NCBI GenBank assembly: GCA_003254925.1
Contig: QANZ01039167.1
Coordinates: forward strand, 212,282 to 276,281
Direction: 5' to 3'
Length of the DNA stretch: 64,000 nucleotides
From: Chamaecrista fasciculata
Lineage: Eukaryota > Streptophyta > Magnoliopsida > Fabales > Fabaceae
Shown: piece by piece, positions 23,332 to 36,001 of the stretch
Layout of the letters: each line of letters starts with the position of its first letter
Numbering within the stretch: the stretch's first letter is position 1
The notes under the pieces: generated by a model
The model's input: the letters and a program-made list of their open reading frames with translations, nothing else
Told to the model about the DNA's origin: nothing
Databases searched by the model: none
Translations under genes and position numbers: made by a program

Positions 23332-26004
23332 TCAACGAAAACGTTTCATCTTGAGCACCACTATCACATAAATCTTATCATACAAGTGACTAACAAATCT
23401 AAAGTAAGTGTATCTAAAAGTCTTGTTAAAGAAAATGGCACCACACACTGCCCAGAATGCAGTTCCAAATCCAACTCCCATTCCAATGTACAATGAAGGC
23501 AAAAATTCATCTTTCTCATCTTCTTCCTCTCCTTTGGGTTTTATGTCATGATCTTCATTTGTACAATTCTTTGGAAGTGGATCACCACAAAGTTGAGGAT
23601 TCCCAATATAACTTAGTGCACCAAATCCTTGAATTTGGGTCCCTAATGGAATTCTTCCACTAAGATTGTTGAATGACAAATTCAAACTACCCAGAAAAGA
23701 TAATTCAGAGAAGCTTCCAGGAATTTCACCTTGAAGTTGGTTGTTTGAGAGATCAAGAGATTCCAATTGCTTCAAGTTTCCAATCTCATTTGGTATGTTT
23801 CCCATGAATTGATTATGAGACATGTTCAAAAAAATCAATCCAGTGAGACTGAATATCTCTGGAGGTATTGTTCCAGACATATTATTGCTTGAGACATCAA
23901 TAGTACGCATCCACTTCAAGTTTCCTTCATAATCTAATTCTTGGCCTTTGATATGCAACAAAAGAGTGTCATCACGCACAGCAGATATATCTGAAGTTTC
24001 AAATACAAATTTAAGCATCTCAACATTTGTAGCTTTGTTGAAAACCAAGGCTGTTAGATTATTGACACATGAAGGTATTGATCCAGAGATTCTGTTATCT
24101 GCCAAATCCAAAATTATGAGTCCAGATAATAGACATAACTGGGAAGGGATCTCACCACTGAATTGATTTGACCTTAAAAGCAGAACTTTTGTGTTGTTGG
24201 CTATGCAATTCGATATGTTTCCTGAGAATCGGTTTTCTTCCAAATCAAGAACCCACAATTTATGGCAGTTTTTCAATGGTGCAGATATGTCTCCTGATAA
24301 GTTGGTCTTAGAAAGATGCAATACCACAAGGTTAGATAAAGATCCCATTGATTGAGGAATCTTTCCTGTTAGGTTATTGTTGTCAAGCCTAACATGAGAC
24401 AATGATTCCCAATTCTTCCAACAATCTGTAAGCCCTCCAGATAAGTTATTATAAGACATGTCCAAAAACACTAATTGGCTTGTCCCATTCATTTCTTGAC
24501 ACAAGAGAGAAGAAATGGGACCCGACAAAGAATTGTATGATATGTCAAAAACAGCTACATTTGGAGACAACCTTGGGAGACCACCTTTCAAATTATTTGT
24601 ACTCAGAGATATGATTGTAGTGTTCAATGTGACATTTGAGATATCGGCATCGATGGAATTACCACTTAAAGAAATGAATTCCATTTGGGCTGCAAAATCC
24701 CAAAACTTGTCCTGAGGTTCAAATGAAATCTGTGAGCTTGAAATATAAAGAGCTGCAGATGTTTGAGTATATAACCATTCAGGAAGCTTAGGACCTATGT
24801 ATTCTAAGTAAAGATACACAAGTCTAAACTTAGGAACCCACAGTGAATCAAAGTAAAAGATGAGTCCTGGTGACCCAATTCCAAGACTTTGTAAATTTGA
24901 GAGCTTGTCAAAATTTCTATCAGACACAATTCCAGACAAGTTATTATCATGGACATGCAATACAATCAAGTTTGAGAGATTCCCAAGACTTTCTGGAAGA
25001 CTTCCATTTAATTGATTTGAATTCATACGCAAGGAACCTAAGGATGAAAGATTCCCCAGACTTGGAGGAATAGGACCAGAAAATGAATTCTCACCAATTT
25101 TAAGTTCCTGAAGGTTTTCAAGTTGGCCTAACCAATCTGGAATTGGTCCACTAAATTGATTGGAAAACAAAGACAAAGATACCAAGCTTTGAAGATTTAG
25201 CAAGGTCCTAGGGACTTGGCCTTTGAAAAGATTATTGTTTAAGTTGATGGAAGAAATTTGAGAAGTAAGATTGAACAACCAATTCGGCAAGAACTGAGAG
25301 CCGAAATCATTATTGGAAAGGGAAAGAACCTGAAGTGAAGTGAAATTGGCATATTGGAGAGATGGATTGATGTTTTTGAGTTGACAATCTGAAAGATACA
25401 ACTCCGAAAGTGAAGGAAGTGTAGTCATTAATTGAAGCCATTCAATTTCCCTATGAAGGTCGATGCCACTAAAGACAAGATATTTCAATGAGGAAAACTG
25501 AGAAAGCCATTGAAGACTACCAATATGGAGATTGTCATTATAGGACAGATCAAGATAATGAAGATTGGAGAAACTTGTGGAATTATTAATAGAATCAAGA
25601 AGGATGGATTTGAAGTCATGATAGCTAAAATCCAAGTAATTCAAGAAGTCAAGTTGAAGAAGCAAAGATAGGTTGAGTTCACCTGTCAAGCAATTCAACT
25701 TGTCCTGTTGGAAAGTGTAGCCACCACTGGTTTTTGCAGAAGAACATGGCAAAGAAAGCATAGTGACTCTTCCTGTGGTGTTGTCACATTGAACACCATT
25801 CCATTGGCAACAATCATGGTGAGAAGACCAAGAAGAAAGGATAAATGAAGGATCAACAATGGCATGCTTGAAGTTGAGAAGTGTGTTTTGGTCCTTTGGG
25901 TTGCATTCCACTCTCATTCTGCACATGCCTTTGTGGAGAATGACACTAAACAGAAACAAAAGAAGTGTAATGTAACTAGAGAAGTGAAGCATCTTCATTA
26001 TCAT
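23332..26004 (-). CDS. LRR receptor-like protein (RLP, Cf/EIX2 class), intact, single exon
   Basis: 890-aa cell-surface receptor without a kinase domain. A signal peptide (LLLFLFSVILHKGMC) is followed by an LRR N-cap with the paired-Cys motif WSSHHDCCQWNGVQC. Then come more than 20 plant-type extracellular LRRs with the L-x-x-N-x-L/F-S-G-x-I-P consensus and many N-x-S/T sites. A short island near residue 680 (HIKGQELDYEGNLKWM) precedes the last LRRs. The C-terminal cap (LCGDPLPKNC), acidic stretch (GEEEDEKDEF), one membrane helix with GMGVGFG and a 35-residue basic tail complete the RLP plan. Such proteins signal with partner kinases of the SOBIR1/BAK1 type in immunity. The ligand cannot be inferred. 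No introns or breaks were seen. A near copy lies 6.3 kb away at 29663. Confidence 0.94.
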   Translation of the reverse strand: MIMKMLHFSSYITLLLFLFSVILHKGMCRMRVECNPKDQNTLLNFKHAIVDPSFILSSWSSHHDCCQWNGVQCDNTTGRVTMLSLPCSSAKTSGGYTFQQDKLNCLTGELNLSLLLQLDFLNYLDFSYHDFKSILLDSINNSTSFSNLHYLDLSYNDNLHIGSLQWLSQFSSLKYLVFSGIDLHREIEWLQLMTTLPSLSELYLSDCQLKNINPSLQYANFTSLQVLSLSNNDFGSQFLPNWLFNLTSQISSINLNNNLFKGQVPRTLLNLQSLVSLSLFSNQFSGPIPDWLGQLENLQELKIGENSFSGPIPPSLGNLSSLGSLRMNSNQLNGSLPESLGNLSNLIVLHVHDNNLSGIVSDRNFDKLSNLQSLGIGSPGLIFYFDSLWVPKFRLVYLYLEYIGPKLPEWLYTQTSAALYISSSQISFEPQDKFWDFAAQMEFISLSGNSIDADISNVTLNTTIISLSTNNLKGGLPRLSPNVAVFDISYNSLSGPISSLLCQEMNGTSQLVFLDMSYNNLSGGLTDCWKNWESLSHVRLDNNNLTGKIPQSMGSLSNLVVLHLSKTNLSGDISAPLKNCHKLWVLDLEENRFSGNISNCIANNTKVLLLRSNQFSGEIPSQLCLLSGLIILDLADNRISGSIPSCVNNLTALVFNKATNVEMLKFVFETSDISAVRDDTLLLHIKGQELDYEGNLKWMRTIDVSSNNMSGTIPPEIFSLTGLIFLNMSHNQFMGNIPNEIGNLKQLESLDLSNNQLQGEIPGSFSELSFLGSLNLSFNNLSGRIPLGTQIQGFGALSYIGNPQLCGDPLPKNCTNEDHDIKPKGEEEDEKDEFLPSLYIGMGVGFGTAFWAVCGAIFFNKTFRYTYFRFVSHLYDKIYVIVVLKMKRFR

Positions 26005-26160
26005 ACAAGCAATAATGAACTGAAGAAGCTTAAGAAATCAAGTGTCTTTTATATTGTTTTAAAATGATTAATTATGGAGAATGGTTTCTTTCCTTGAAGC
26101 TAATTCTACATAATGTGGCATGCTTTTGTTGACCATATATATATATAATCGAAGTAGTTA
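26005..26160 (-). promoter_or_regulatory. RLP core promoter, conserved in the duplicate
   Basis: On the minus strand a TATA box (tataaaa, + strand 26047-26053) lies about 43 nt ahead of the ATG. This 150-bp stretch, including a ttgacc element at about 26128, is nearly unchanged at 32222-32410 upstream of the pseudogene, where 50 bp of extra sequence has been inserted. Confidence 0.55.
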
Positions 26161-27681
26161 TAGTTTATAAGTCATGGTAATGTATAATATACTATGAAAA
26201 GAGGACTTGACTCAATAATATAGTATGAAAACAGGATTTGACTCAATAACCAATAGGAATAAACGAATCAGAAATAAACACTCATTATTATAATAATACA
26301 AAAGCACATATATAGTGAATTGGCTTGACCTTACCATCCATGAGGGACCAATGGTGACTGAGACTGCTTTGAATCTGAATCCAATTTCTACAAATATATA
26401 TATATATATATATTATAGATATTCAGGTTGAGATTTCAATGTAGGTGAGCTCAGTAGTATAAACGTAGGATGCGAGTAAAGTACTAATTAGTCATGTTCA
26501 GTGTTTGAGACCTTCTCATGCACTATTATTTTGTTTTTGGCCATGCTCTCTAGTACGTCTCTACCACTATTTTAGATGGTATTTTTTCAAAATTATCGTT
26601 ATACCATCAAATAATTTAGTTACCCGCCACCAAATCATATGCTTAGCTATGATTGGCAGGCTAATTATTATTATTAGCTCAAAGGGTCATTTGGTCATAA
26701 ATGTATACCTAATGTTCATTTTAATCATTTATGTTTCAAAATGTACAAATTGATCCTAAATGTTGGCAAAATATTTCATTATGGTTCAAAACTATTGAAT
26801 TTATTATATTTATCTTGTCTCTCATTTTAAGTTTAAAAGACTTGTTAAGAGTAACTCGTAGCTCTGAATTTGTCGCATTCCAACTAAAAACGAGAGAGAT
26901 ATAATCAATTTTACTTATTTAATTGTGAAACGAGCAATATATTTTTAGGATCGATTTGACCTCGTTTACTGACGACCCCAACTAGATAGAGAAAATACTC
27001 TTTGAGAATAATACGTAGTTCTGAATTCGTCATATTCGAACTTGAAACGAGAGAAATATAACTTTATTCAATAGTTTGAGACCAAAATAAAATATTTTAT
27101 CAACATTTAGGATTAATTTGAACGTTTCGAAACATAAAAGACTAAAATAAACATTATGACCAAAATGACTTTTTTTAACCTTATTATTATAATTTTCTTT
27201 TTGGTTTAAAATGAGGTATCTTTGATAGTAATGAATAATGATTAATCTCTCTCATTGGCTCCTCCACGATAAATAATTAAAATAAATAAAAATCATACAC
27301 AAAAAAAGAGACAACGAAAAAAATAAGGGCAGAAACATAGAAGCTTTGGACAGGAGTGTAATAGTGATCAAATTTTTTATTTTGGACCGGGCTTAACATT
27401 TGGATTGAGTCTCGTATTTTACTCTGTTTAGATCAAGCCCAGTTCAGGATACCTTTATTTGATTTTTTTTTTAAAAAAATTCTGCCATTTATTTATTTTT
27501 ATTTCTTAATATATTAATTAATTTTATTGTATCTAAATGTATTATTGTTTTTTATGGATTGCATGCTAAAAATAATAAAATATAGCTTTAATTTTAATTG
27601 AATTGACTTTTTTATAATTACTTAGTTTATTCATTAAACAAATATATAGTTACTTATTTTATTGATATATATATATATACA
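26161..27681. other. Repeat-rich spacer between the two RLP copies, part 1
   Basis: Contains TA microsatellites (about 26395-26413) and two further partial copies of the 'gagagatataacc' dispersed family (26815-26960, 27000-27070). No gene was seen. Confidence 0.55.
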
Positions 27682-28105
27682 CTAGGGGCTTTCAGTGCCT
27701 TAACGGACACGGAAATATGTATGTAACGTTTGATTTGACATTTATTCAAGGACTAAATTATTAGAAGTGTGAAAATAAAAAGACCAAATAATAAGTTTTC
27801 ACTTTCTTAAATCCCATCTACTAATTTCTCTCTCATTATCTATGCAATTAGTCAATTATTAAGTTTCACATGTTTATTTCTTATTATTTTAATTTTTAAT
27901 TTTAATTATTTTTGACCAAGTCCTCACACATATAATATATAACTAGGGACTTTGCGTGTCCTAACGGGCACGCAAATATATATGTAAAATAAATAAGGGA
28001 CTAAATTGTTAACTTAGTAAAGAAAGAGAAACCAAATAATAAATTGATATAATGTATGATATTTAACTATATGGCACATAAAGCACCTAGTATATATATA
28101 TATAG
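27682..28105 (-). mobile_element. Two tandem Helitron-like elements
   Basis: On the minus strand the first copy ends ...gcccCTAGT with the hairpin zone gtgtccgttaaggcac, and its other end is the family-typical tatattatatgtg at about 27940. A second copy starts directly after (ctag at 27943, 'cctaacgggcacgc' at 27960). Its far boundary is uncertain, at about 28090-28105. Confidence 0.55.
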
Positions 28106-28256
28106 TTACAGGTTTGGATGTTTGTACAGGCGGTGCTGAGCCATGTCTAAGCGTGATGACGGAGCAACGTTTTCTCGAACTTTTTCTCAGTGAGGCTTTG
28201 TAGAGATCGTGAAGCGTGAGATTAAAGTGGAAGACGATCTTGTCGTAGAGCTTCAA
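28014..28256 (-). pseudogene. Possible captured coding fragment of unknown origin
   Basis: On the minus strand, 28125-28256 is open and distinctly less AT-rich than its surroundings. It reads LYDKIVFHFNLTLHDLYKASL and continues with Ser/Arg-rich residues. I do not recognise the family. The open frame runs on into the neighbouring Helitron-like repeat, so it may be a gene fragment carried by that element, or chance. No splice sites or start could be supported. Confidence 0.25.
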
Positions 28257-29662
28257 GCAATCAGAGAAGACGACCTTTTACACTTGGTTTAGAAGTAAGA
28301 TTGGGCCCTAAATGATGATTATAATTGAACAAGAAGCAAGTGGATGACACAGATATGTAGTAAAATTAGTGGGTTGTGACTGTGAGTAAGAAGTAGTGTT
28401 ATCTATCCTAAGTTGCTGCTCGTCCTGCCGCCATGCTTGTGGGTGTTTTTCTTTCATTGAAGCATTGAGGTTCAGGAATTGCAAAACATTCAAAAAAAAA
28501 CATGACTTGGCAAATTAAGGTGAGGTGGCCTTTAATAGGATGAGTTGGCTAAACAGTGAATCACCATTCTGATAAATATTTATCAGAGTTTAAATAGAAG
28601 GAGGTTTTTTGCACAAAATTTAAAGTTCAGGGTCCAATTTATGCATTTTTGAAGTTTAGAGAGGCAATCCACACATACCCCAAAGTTCAAGGGGGGTTAT
28701 TTGCATTTTGGCCAAAAAAAGGAAGCATATTATATATGGCCAAAACTTCATTTTGATCCCTAATATTTTCCTTAAATTTTATTTTAGTCCCTAATATTTG
28801 TTTGTTATGTGTTGGTTTGGTCCTTAATATTTTCTAAAATGTTTTATTTTACTTCATGGTTATTGTTGATAAATTCTTTCTCGGCTCAGTTGGGTTGTCG
28901 ACAAAAGAGATCAAGTCGAGCCTAAAATTGGGCTGCTCGTTTTGTTAAGTCGGTAACATCTTTCTCATTTTAAGTCTGAATGCAATAAGATCAAAGTCAC
29001 AAGTTACTCTTCACGAGTTTTTTCTCTGCCTTATTAGAGCCATTGACAAAACATGATCAAATAGTACTTCGAAAGTTAGTATTTCTATTTTGATCAACCC
29101 CACTTTCATAGTGCTATTCAATTTCATTTGTCAACAAACCCAATTGGGTAAAGAAAGAAATCGTCGAGAGTAACTTATAACTCCAATTTTGTTGCATTTG
29201 TACTTAATTAAACTAGAGAGATATAACTAACTTTGTGAAATGAGTGGATCACTTTCGGTACCAATTTCAAGTTCAATTTGACTTCGTATACTGACGACCC
29301 CAAATGGGCAAAGAAAAATAAACTTGTCAAGAATAATTCGTAACTCCTGATTCATTGTATTTGGACTTGAAACGAGAGAGATATATAACTATATTTAGTA
29401 GTTAGGGATTAATGGTAGAACTTATGAAGGATCACAACAGAACTTTTGGGAATCATTAAGAATCAAAATAACAAAAATGAAATTAGGATACTTGATAATT
29501 AGGATGATCATATTGCAATAGTTACCATCTGTAGTAGAAAACAAAACTGGATACTTTAAGAATATAATTCTAAATGACTTAAACTTTAGAGTCTTATTGC
29601 ACATTTTTTCTTTCAAAACATAATCCATTCAAAGACAACACAAGCTTAACTGATTTCAAGTT
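28257..29662. other. Repeat-rich spacer between the two RLP copies, part 2
   Basis: 28740-29400 is more of the dispersed 'cttgaaacgagagagatata' and 'ttttggtccctaatatt' families. The stretch from about 29480 matches the 3' flank of the intact RLP. No host gene was seen. Confidence 0.55.
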
Positions 29663-32225
29663 TCAACGAAAACGTTTCATCTTGAGCACCACCATCACAT
29701 AAAGCATATCATACATGTGACTAACAAATCTGAAGTAAGTGTATCTAAAAGTCTTGTTAAAGAAAATGGCACCACACACTACCCAGAATGCAGTTCCAAA
29801 TCCAACTCCCATTCCAATGTACAATGAAGGCAAAAATTCATCTTTCTCATCTTCTTCCTCTCCTTTGGGTTTTATGTCATGATCTTCATGCTTACAATTC
29901 TTTGGAAGTGGATCACCACAAAGTTGAGGATTCCCAATATAACTGAGTGTACCAAATCCTTGAATTTGGGTCCCTAATGGAATTCTTCCACTAAGATTGT
30001 TGAATGACAAATTCAAACTACCCAGAAAAGATAATTTAGAGAAGCTTCCAGGAATTTCACCTTGAAGTTGGTTGCTTGAGAGATCAAGAGATTCCAATTG
30101 CTTCAAGTTTCCAATCTCATTTGGTATGTTTCCCATGAATTGATTATGAGACATGTTCAAAAAAGTCAATTCAGTGAGACTGAATATCTCTGGAGGTATT
30201 GTTCCAGACATATTATTACTTGAGACATCAATAGTACGCATCCACTTCAAGTTTCCTTCATAATCTAATTCTTGGCCTTTTATGTGCAACAAAAGAGTGT
30301 CATCACGCACAGTATATGTGAAGTTGCAAATACAAATTTAAGCATCTCAACATTTGTAGCTTTGTTGAAAACCAAGGCTATCAAATTATTGACACATTAA
30401 GGTATTGATCCAGAGATTCTGTTATCTGCCAAATCCAAAATTATGAGGCCAGATAATAGACATAACTGTGAAGGGATCTGACCACTGAATTGATTTGACC
30501 TCAAAAGCAGAACTTTTGTGTTGTTGGCTATGCAATTCGATATGTTTCCCGAGAATTGATTTTCTTCCAAATCAAGAACCCACAATTTATGGCAGTTTTT
30601 CAATGGTGCAGATATCTCTCCAGATAAGTTATTCTTAGAAAGATGCAATACCACAAGGTTGGACAAAGATCCCATTGATTGAGGAATCTTTCCTGTTAGG
30701 TTATTGTTGTCAAGCCTAACATGAGACAACGATTCCCAATTCTTCCAACAATCTGTAAGCCCTCCAGATAAAAGATTATTAGACATGTCCAAAAACAATA
30801 ATTTGCTTGTCCCATTCATTTCTTGACACAAGAGAGAATAAATAGGACCTAACAAAGAATTGTATGATATGTCAAAAACAGCCACATTTGGAGACAACCT
30901 TGGGAGGCCACTTTGAACCCAGAGTTATGACTGTAGTGTTCAATGTGACATTTGAGATATCGGCATCGATGGAATTATCACTTAAAGAAATGAATTCCAG
31001 TTGAGATGCAAAATCCCAGAACTTATCTTGAGGTTCAAATGAAATCTGTGAGTTTGAAATATAAAGAGCTGCAGATGTCTGAGTATATAACCATTCAGGA
31101 AGCTTAGGACCTATGTATTCTAAGTCAAGAAGCAAAAGTCTAAACTTAGGAACCCAGAGAGAATCAAAGTCAAAGATGAGTCCTGGTGATCCAATTACAA
31201 GACCTTTTAAATTTGAGAGCTTGTCAAAATTTTTCTCAGACACAATTCCAGACAAGTTCTTACCATGGACATGCAGTCTAATCAAGTTTGAGAGATTCCC
31301 TAGACTTGGAGGAATAGGACCAGAAAATGAATTCTCACGAATGTTAAGACGCTGCAGGTTTTCAAGTTGGCCTAACCAATCTGGAATTGGTCCACTAAAT
31401 TGATTAGAAAACAAAGACAAAGATACCAAGCTTTGAAGATTTAGCAGGGTCCTTGGGACTTGTCCTTTGAAAAAATTATTGTTTAAGTTGAATAACCAAT
31501 TCGGCAAGAACTGAGATCCGAAATCATTACTGGAAAGGGAAAGAACCTGAAGTGAAGTGAAATTGGCATATTGGAGAGATGGATTGATGTTTTTGAGTTG
31601 ACAATGTGAAAGGTACAACTCTGAAAGTGAAGGAAGTGTAGTCATTAATTGAAGCCATTCAATTTCCCTATGAAGGTCAATGCCAATGAAGACAAGATAT
31701 TTCAAGGAGGAAAAATGAGAAAGCCATTGAAGACTATCAATATGGAGATTGTCATTATAGGACAAATCAAGATAATGAAGATTGGAGAAACTTGTGGCAT
31801 TATTAATAGAATCAAGAAGGATGGATTTGAAGTTATGATAACTTAAATCCAAGTGATTCAAGAAGTCAAGTTGAAGAAGCAAAGATACGATGAGTTCACC
31901 TGTCAAGCAATTCAATTTGTCTAGTTGGAAAGAGTAGCCACCAGTGGTTTCTGCAGAAGAACATGACAAAGAAAGCATAGTGACTCTTCCTGTGGTGTTG
32001 TCACATGTAACACCATTCCAATGGCAACAATCATGGTGATAATTAGACCAAGAAGAAAGGATGGATGAAAGGCTCAACAATGGCATGCTTGAAGTTAAGA
32101 AGTGTGTTTTGGTCTTTTGGGTTGCATAATTTCACTCTCATTCTGCACATGCCTTTGTGGAGAATGACACTAAACAGAAACAAAAGAAGTGTAATGTAAC
32201 TAGAGAAGTGAAGCATCTTCATCAT
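29663..32225 (-). pseudogene. Tandem duplicate of the LRR receptor-like protein, inactivated
   Basis: Same orientation and mostly the same sequence as the gene at 23332-26004, from signal peptide (MMKMLHFSSY) to basic tail (LKMKRFR). Aligning by eye shows four disabling changes: a 1-bp insertion near 32068 just after the LRR N-cap starts; an 11-bp deletion near 30915; a Ser TCA to stop TAA change at 30397-30399; and a 4-bp deletion near 30315. Two in-frame losses also occurred: 9 residues near 31490 and 24 residues, one whole LRR, near 31290. Between the breaks the frames stay open for 404, 166 and 215 codons, so inactivation looks recent. It cannot make a full receptor; short secreted LRR fragments are conceivable but unsupported. 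Confidence 0.93.
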
Positions 32226-32605
32226 CCAAGCAATAATGAATTGAAGTAGCTTATGAAGAAATCAAGTGTGTCTTTTATATTGTTTTAAAATGATTAATTA
32301 TGGAGAATGGTTTGTTTCCTTAAAATTCTGTTTTAGTGGGTGAGGGAGGATGTTTTGAACCACATAATGTGGCATACTTTTGTTGACCATATATATAACC
32401 GAAGTAGCTAGTTTATAAGTCATAGTAACGTTGAACCACAGACCAAAGTGGATTGACCTCATTTTTTATCCATTGGGGACCATGAAGTATGAAAACAGGA
32501 CTTGACCTTACCATCCATCATGCGGGAGAGGGACCAATGGCCACTAAGACTGCTTTGAATTTGAAACCAATATAAATATATATATATATAATATTAGAAA
32601 AAAAT

Positions 32606-32962
32606 ATTAATTTCGTCCCCAAACTTTACACCAATTGTCAGTTTCGTTCCCAATCTTTTTTTTATTGTCAATTTCGTCTTCAATGTTTTACATTTTAAAA
32701 AATTTTATCCTTTGCTCTTACTTTAGTCAAATATTAATGATAGAATCTACGTGACTAATGGTATGTAATGTAAAATTGATAGAAAAATATACTCAAATCT
32801 TAACTCAGACTAAAAATAGGATACGACCTGTCGTTAATTTATTAAAAAAGTTAGTTAAAAGATAAAATTGACCAAAATGTAAAACATTGGGGATGAAGTT
32901 GACAATAAAAAAATATTAGAGACAAAATTGACAATTGGTGTAAAATTTGAGGACGAAATTAG
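32606..32962. repeat. Foldback element upstream of the RLP pseudogene
   Basis: Inverted arms of about 105 bp begin 'taatttcgtccccaaacttt' and end in the inverse '...tttgaggacgaaatta'. Each arm carries three spaced 'attttgtc' / 'tttcgtcc' blocks, and the spacer between arms is about 120 bp. The intact RLP copy has no such element at the equivalent place. Confidence 0.75.
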
Positions 32963-35290
32963 TGCTTTTATATAGTTATAGAGATGAAGATTGAGATTTC
33001 AATCTAGGATAATATGTGGGCATGACGTCGTATTCCTCAATAATTTATCAAATATTCATTTTGATTATAAAATTATTTTTTTGTTCCATTTTAGTCCTTA
33101 GACTTTTATATTGGTCATATTTTAGTTTCCAAAATGTAATTTCATATAGTTCTTCCAGTTATTTTTAATCTGAATAGTTAATATAAATTATTTCTCTCTT
33201 ATATGTATCGTGTTATAATAAGTAAGTTGACGAAAAAAATTTCATTTTTATTCATGAATTGAGGATAAATTTGTTGTTAATTTTTATCTCTAATTAATTT
33301 ATGACTAAGAATGTAAATTATTTTTTCTCTTTTTGTCAATTCACTTATTAAGACACATATGAGATAGAAATAGTTTATCTTCACTGTATAGGTTTAAATA
33401 ACGATGAAAACTTAACAAAATCACATTTTGGCACCAAAACAGAATAAATATAAAAGTTTGAGAAAACAAAATAGAAAAAGTTTTAGGACCAAAATAAAAC
33501 TTACCGTATAGTTTGAGGACCAAAATGAGATTTTAACCTTAATAATTTATCTTAATTAATACCATTCTCCCTCGTCTTCATCATCATTCATGCACTATTA
33601 TATTAACCAAGGTAAGTGTTTCAGAAATCAACAATTTGATGAAACATGAATTTTTCATTGACCAAGTTTATACTTAAGCTCATATATCCTCATGAAGCTA
33701 GAATTTGTTTTAACAGTACAATTATCTTTTAGATATAAATGGTGCAATTCTTCTCTAATATTCTTGTTATAATTGTTATATTCAATTCAAATGCAAACAA
33801 TCAATTAACTAAGAATAATAATTAATTTGAGATGAGAAAGCACTTCATGCATAAGGTATGACTTATGAGCAAAACAAATGCTATGAATATGAGATGACTT
33901 GTTGCTAAAAAATATAAAATAACAAAAGAATCTATTGAGCGAAAGCATCTGAAAGAGATGAATTACATAATAAATTAATAAATTAGTTTGCAAAAAATTG
34001 CTTTCGTTAATTGCAATATTTTCATAAAAATATTTCTTAATTCGTTTTGGTTAAAGGATAACTTTGCTCCTTTATTTTTGGGCGAAGTTACGATGAAGAC
34101 CGGCCTTTATATTTTTTTGTTGTTGTAATTTTGGTCCTTTAAATTTTTCAAAAGTTTTCATTAATTGGTTCCAAAAACTAAATGTAATCATATCTCTATC
34201 TTTTCTTTGTCTAGTTGGAGTGGTCATTAAGCAAGCTCTAATAGGTCTCCACAGGCGGGCCGCTTGTTTTATAGTCAAGCTACGCGAAATTAATCATATC
34301 TATTATGTTTCAAGTTTAATTGCTATGAGTTATTTTTTATAAGTTATTTTTCTACTCAGTTGAGACCATTAAATAAGATTAAATCAGGCTCGAAAGTGGT
34401 TCGGGACCAAAAAGTGAAAAATCAATTTCAGGCTGGATTTGACAAAATTTTCTAGTAATCCCAACTAAACAGAAAAAGGACTTGTCAAAAGTAACTTGTT
34501 GCAATCAGACATGAAACGAGAAAGATATAACCAAATTTGCTTGTTTGACTGTGAAACAAGCGGCTTACTTCCACAGTCCAATTTGACATTGTTTTTTGAC
34601 AACCCCAACAGGACAAAAAGAAACTCGTCAAAAGCAATATGTAGCTCTGAACTTGTTGCATTCAAATGTGAAATGAGAAAGATATGGACACATTTAGTTA
34701 ATAAGAAAAGATAGAGGGCTAGATTCTAACATACTCTAAAAATAACCGACCAAAATTACACTTTAGCCATTTATCTTTTAATTTTTTTCTAATTAAATGG
34801 ATTCTTTTATACTTGGGTATTGATAAGTTTTAATATGTTGCATATAGATCCTATTTGAGTCCATTTCATCTTATTTTGCCACATCATGATTCTAGTCACT
34901 ATGCCACGTCATACTTAACGGCTAAATATGGATGGAATTCACCAAGGGACTAACGGTGGAACCTTTTGAGAAGTTATGAGACCAAAATTGCAACAAAAAA
35001 AGTTATGAGACCAAAATGAAACCTTTGTCATAGTTATGGGACCAAAATTGCAACAAAAAAAAGTTATGGGACCAAAATAAAACCTTTGTCATAGTTATGG
35101 GACCAAAAGTACACTTAAGCCTTCTCAAAAAGTCAACGAATTAACCCATTTCTTCCGTTTTCCACAGTCAAAGTCCTTTAAAAAGATGGATTTTATAGCA
35201 CTCCTCGCATTTGTAATTTTGTGTTGTAAGTAAGGTAAGGAGAATCACCAGAGACTCACGAGGGTCAGAAAATAACATTGACGTTTTGAA
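32963..35290. other. Repeat-rich spacer before the RCC1 gene
   Basis: 33070-33540 and 34050-34750 are further 'accaaaatgag' and 'cgagaaagatatgacc' repeats. 34960-35120 holds a tandem repeat of about 60 bp ('ttatgggaccaaaattgcaac...'), resembling one arm of a foldback element. No gene was seen. Confidence 0.55.
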
Positions 35291-36001
35291 AATAACACAG
35301 AAATATCTCATTCTCACGATTGATCTCAACAATTTCCATAGAACGATCGCTTTTTCTTCTCTAGAAATTTCCGATTCGTTGTGGGGCCTTGTGGAACTGT
35401 GAGCCTGTGGGAACTTGTATTGTTATTCCCAGGGTCCTGGAGCTCAAAGAAACTACGACGACGCCTTCTTTGTTTATTTCTTTGCCTTCGTTTATTTCCG
35501 AGATTCGAGCTTGTTTCTCTCCTACTCGGGTATGTTTCTTTCTCGTTTCTTGAATATGCGGTTCTTGCTGAAATTGGATTTCTCTCATCATGTTTCTTTG
35601 CCCCAATTACTGGAAATGGTTGCGTTTCTTCGTTTTCAATGATGGGTATGTGTTGGTAATGAGTATTGAGTTTTTGCCATTTGACTTGGTGAAAAGAGTT
35701 TTGTTTTCCCTTTTTTGACTATCTCGAAGTTAAGGAAATATGAAATCCAATGAGAAATAATGTCTTAAATTCTAAATAAATTCGTCAAAGTTTCGGACTT
35801 CCTTTTTTTTTTTGGGCAAAGAAAAGTCTTGCATTCGGATTTTTCTGTCGCCAAGCTGTTTTGTAGGAAATTTTTTATTTTGGTGTTAATGCTTTTATCC
35901 TAATTGATTGCAAATGCAACTCTACCATCTGGTTCATTATTTTGTTTTTTGTATTGATTTTGCCGTTGCTTTGGATTGTTGTGTGACTCTCAGGTCAATC
36001 T
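35291..36001 (+). promoter_or_regulatory. 5' leader of the RCC1 gene with an inferred intron
   Basis: A less AT-rich stretch to 35529 ends ctactcgg|gtatgttt, and the next leader exon starts at 35994 after gactctcag, leaving 8 nt before the ATG. The start of transcription was not located. Confidence 0.5.
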
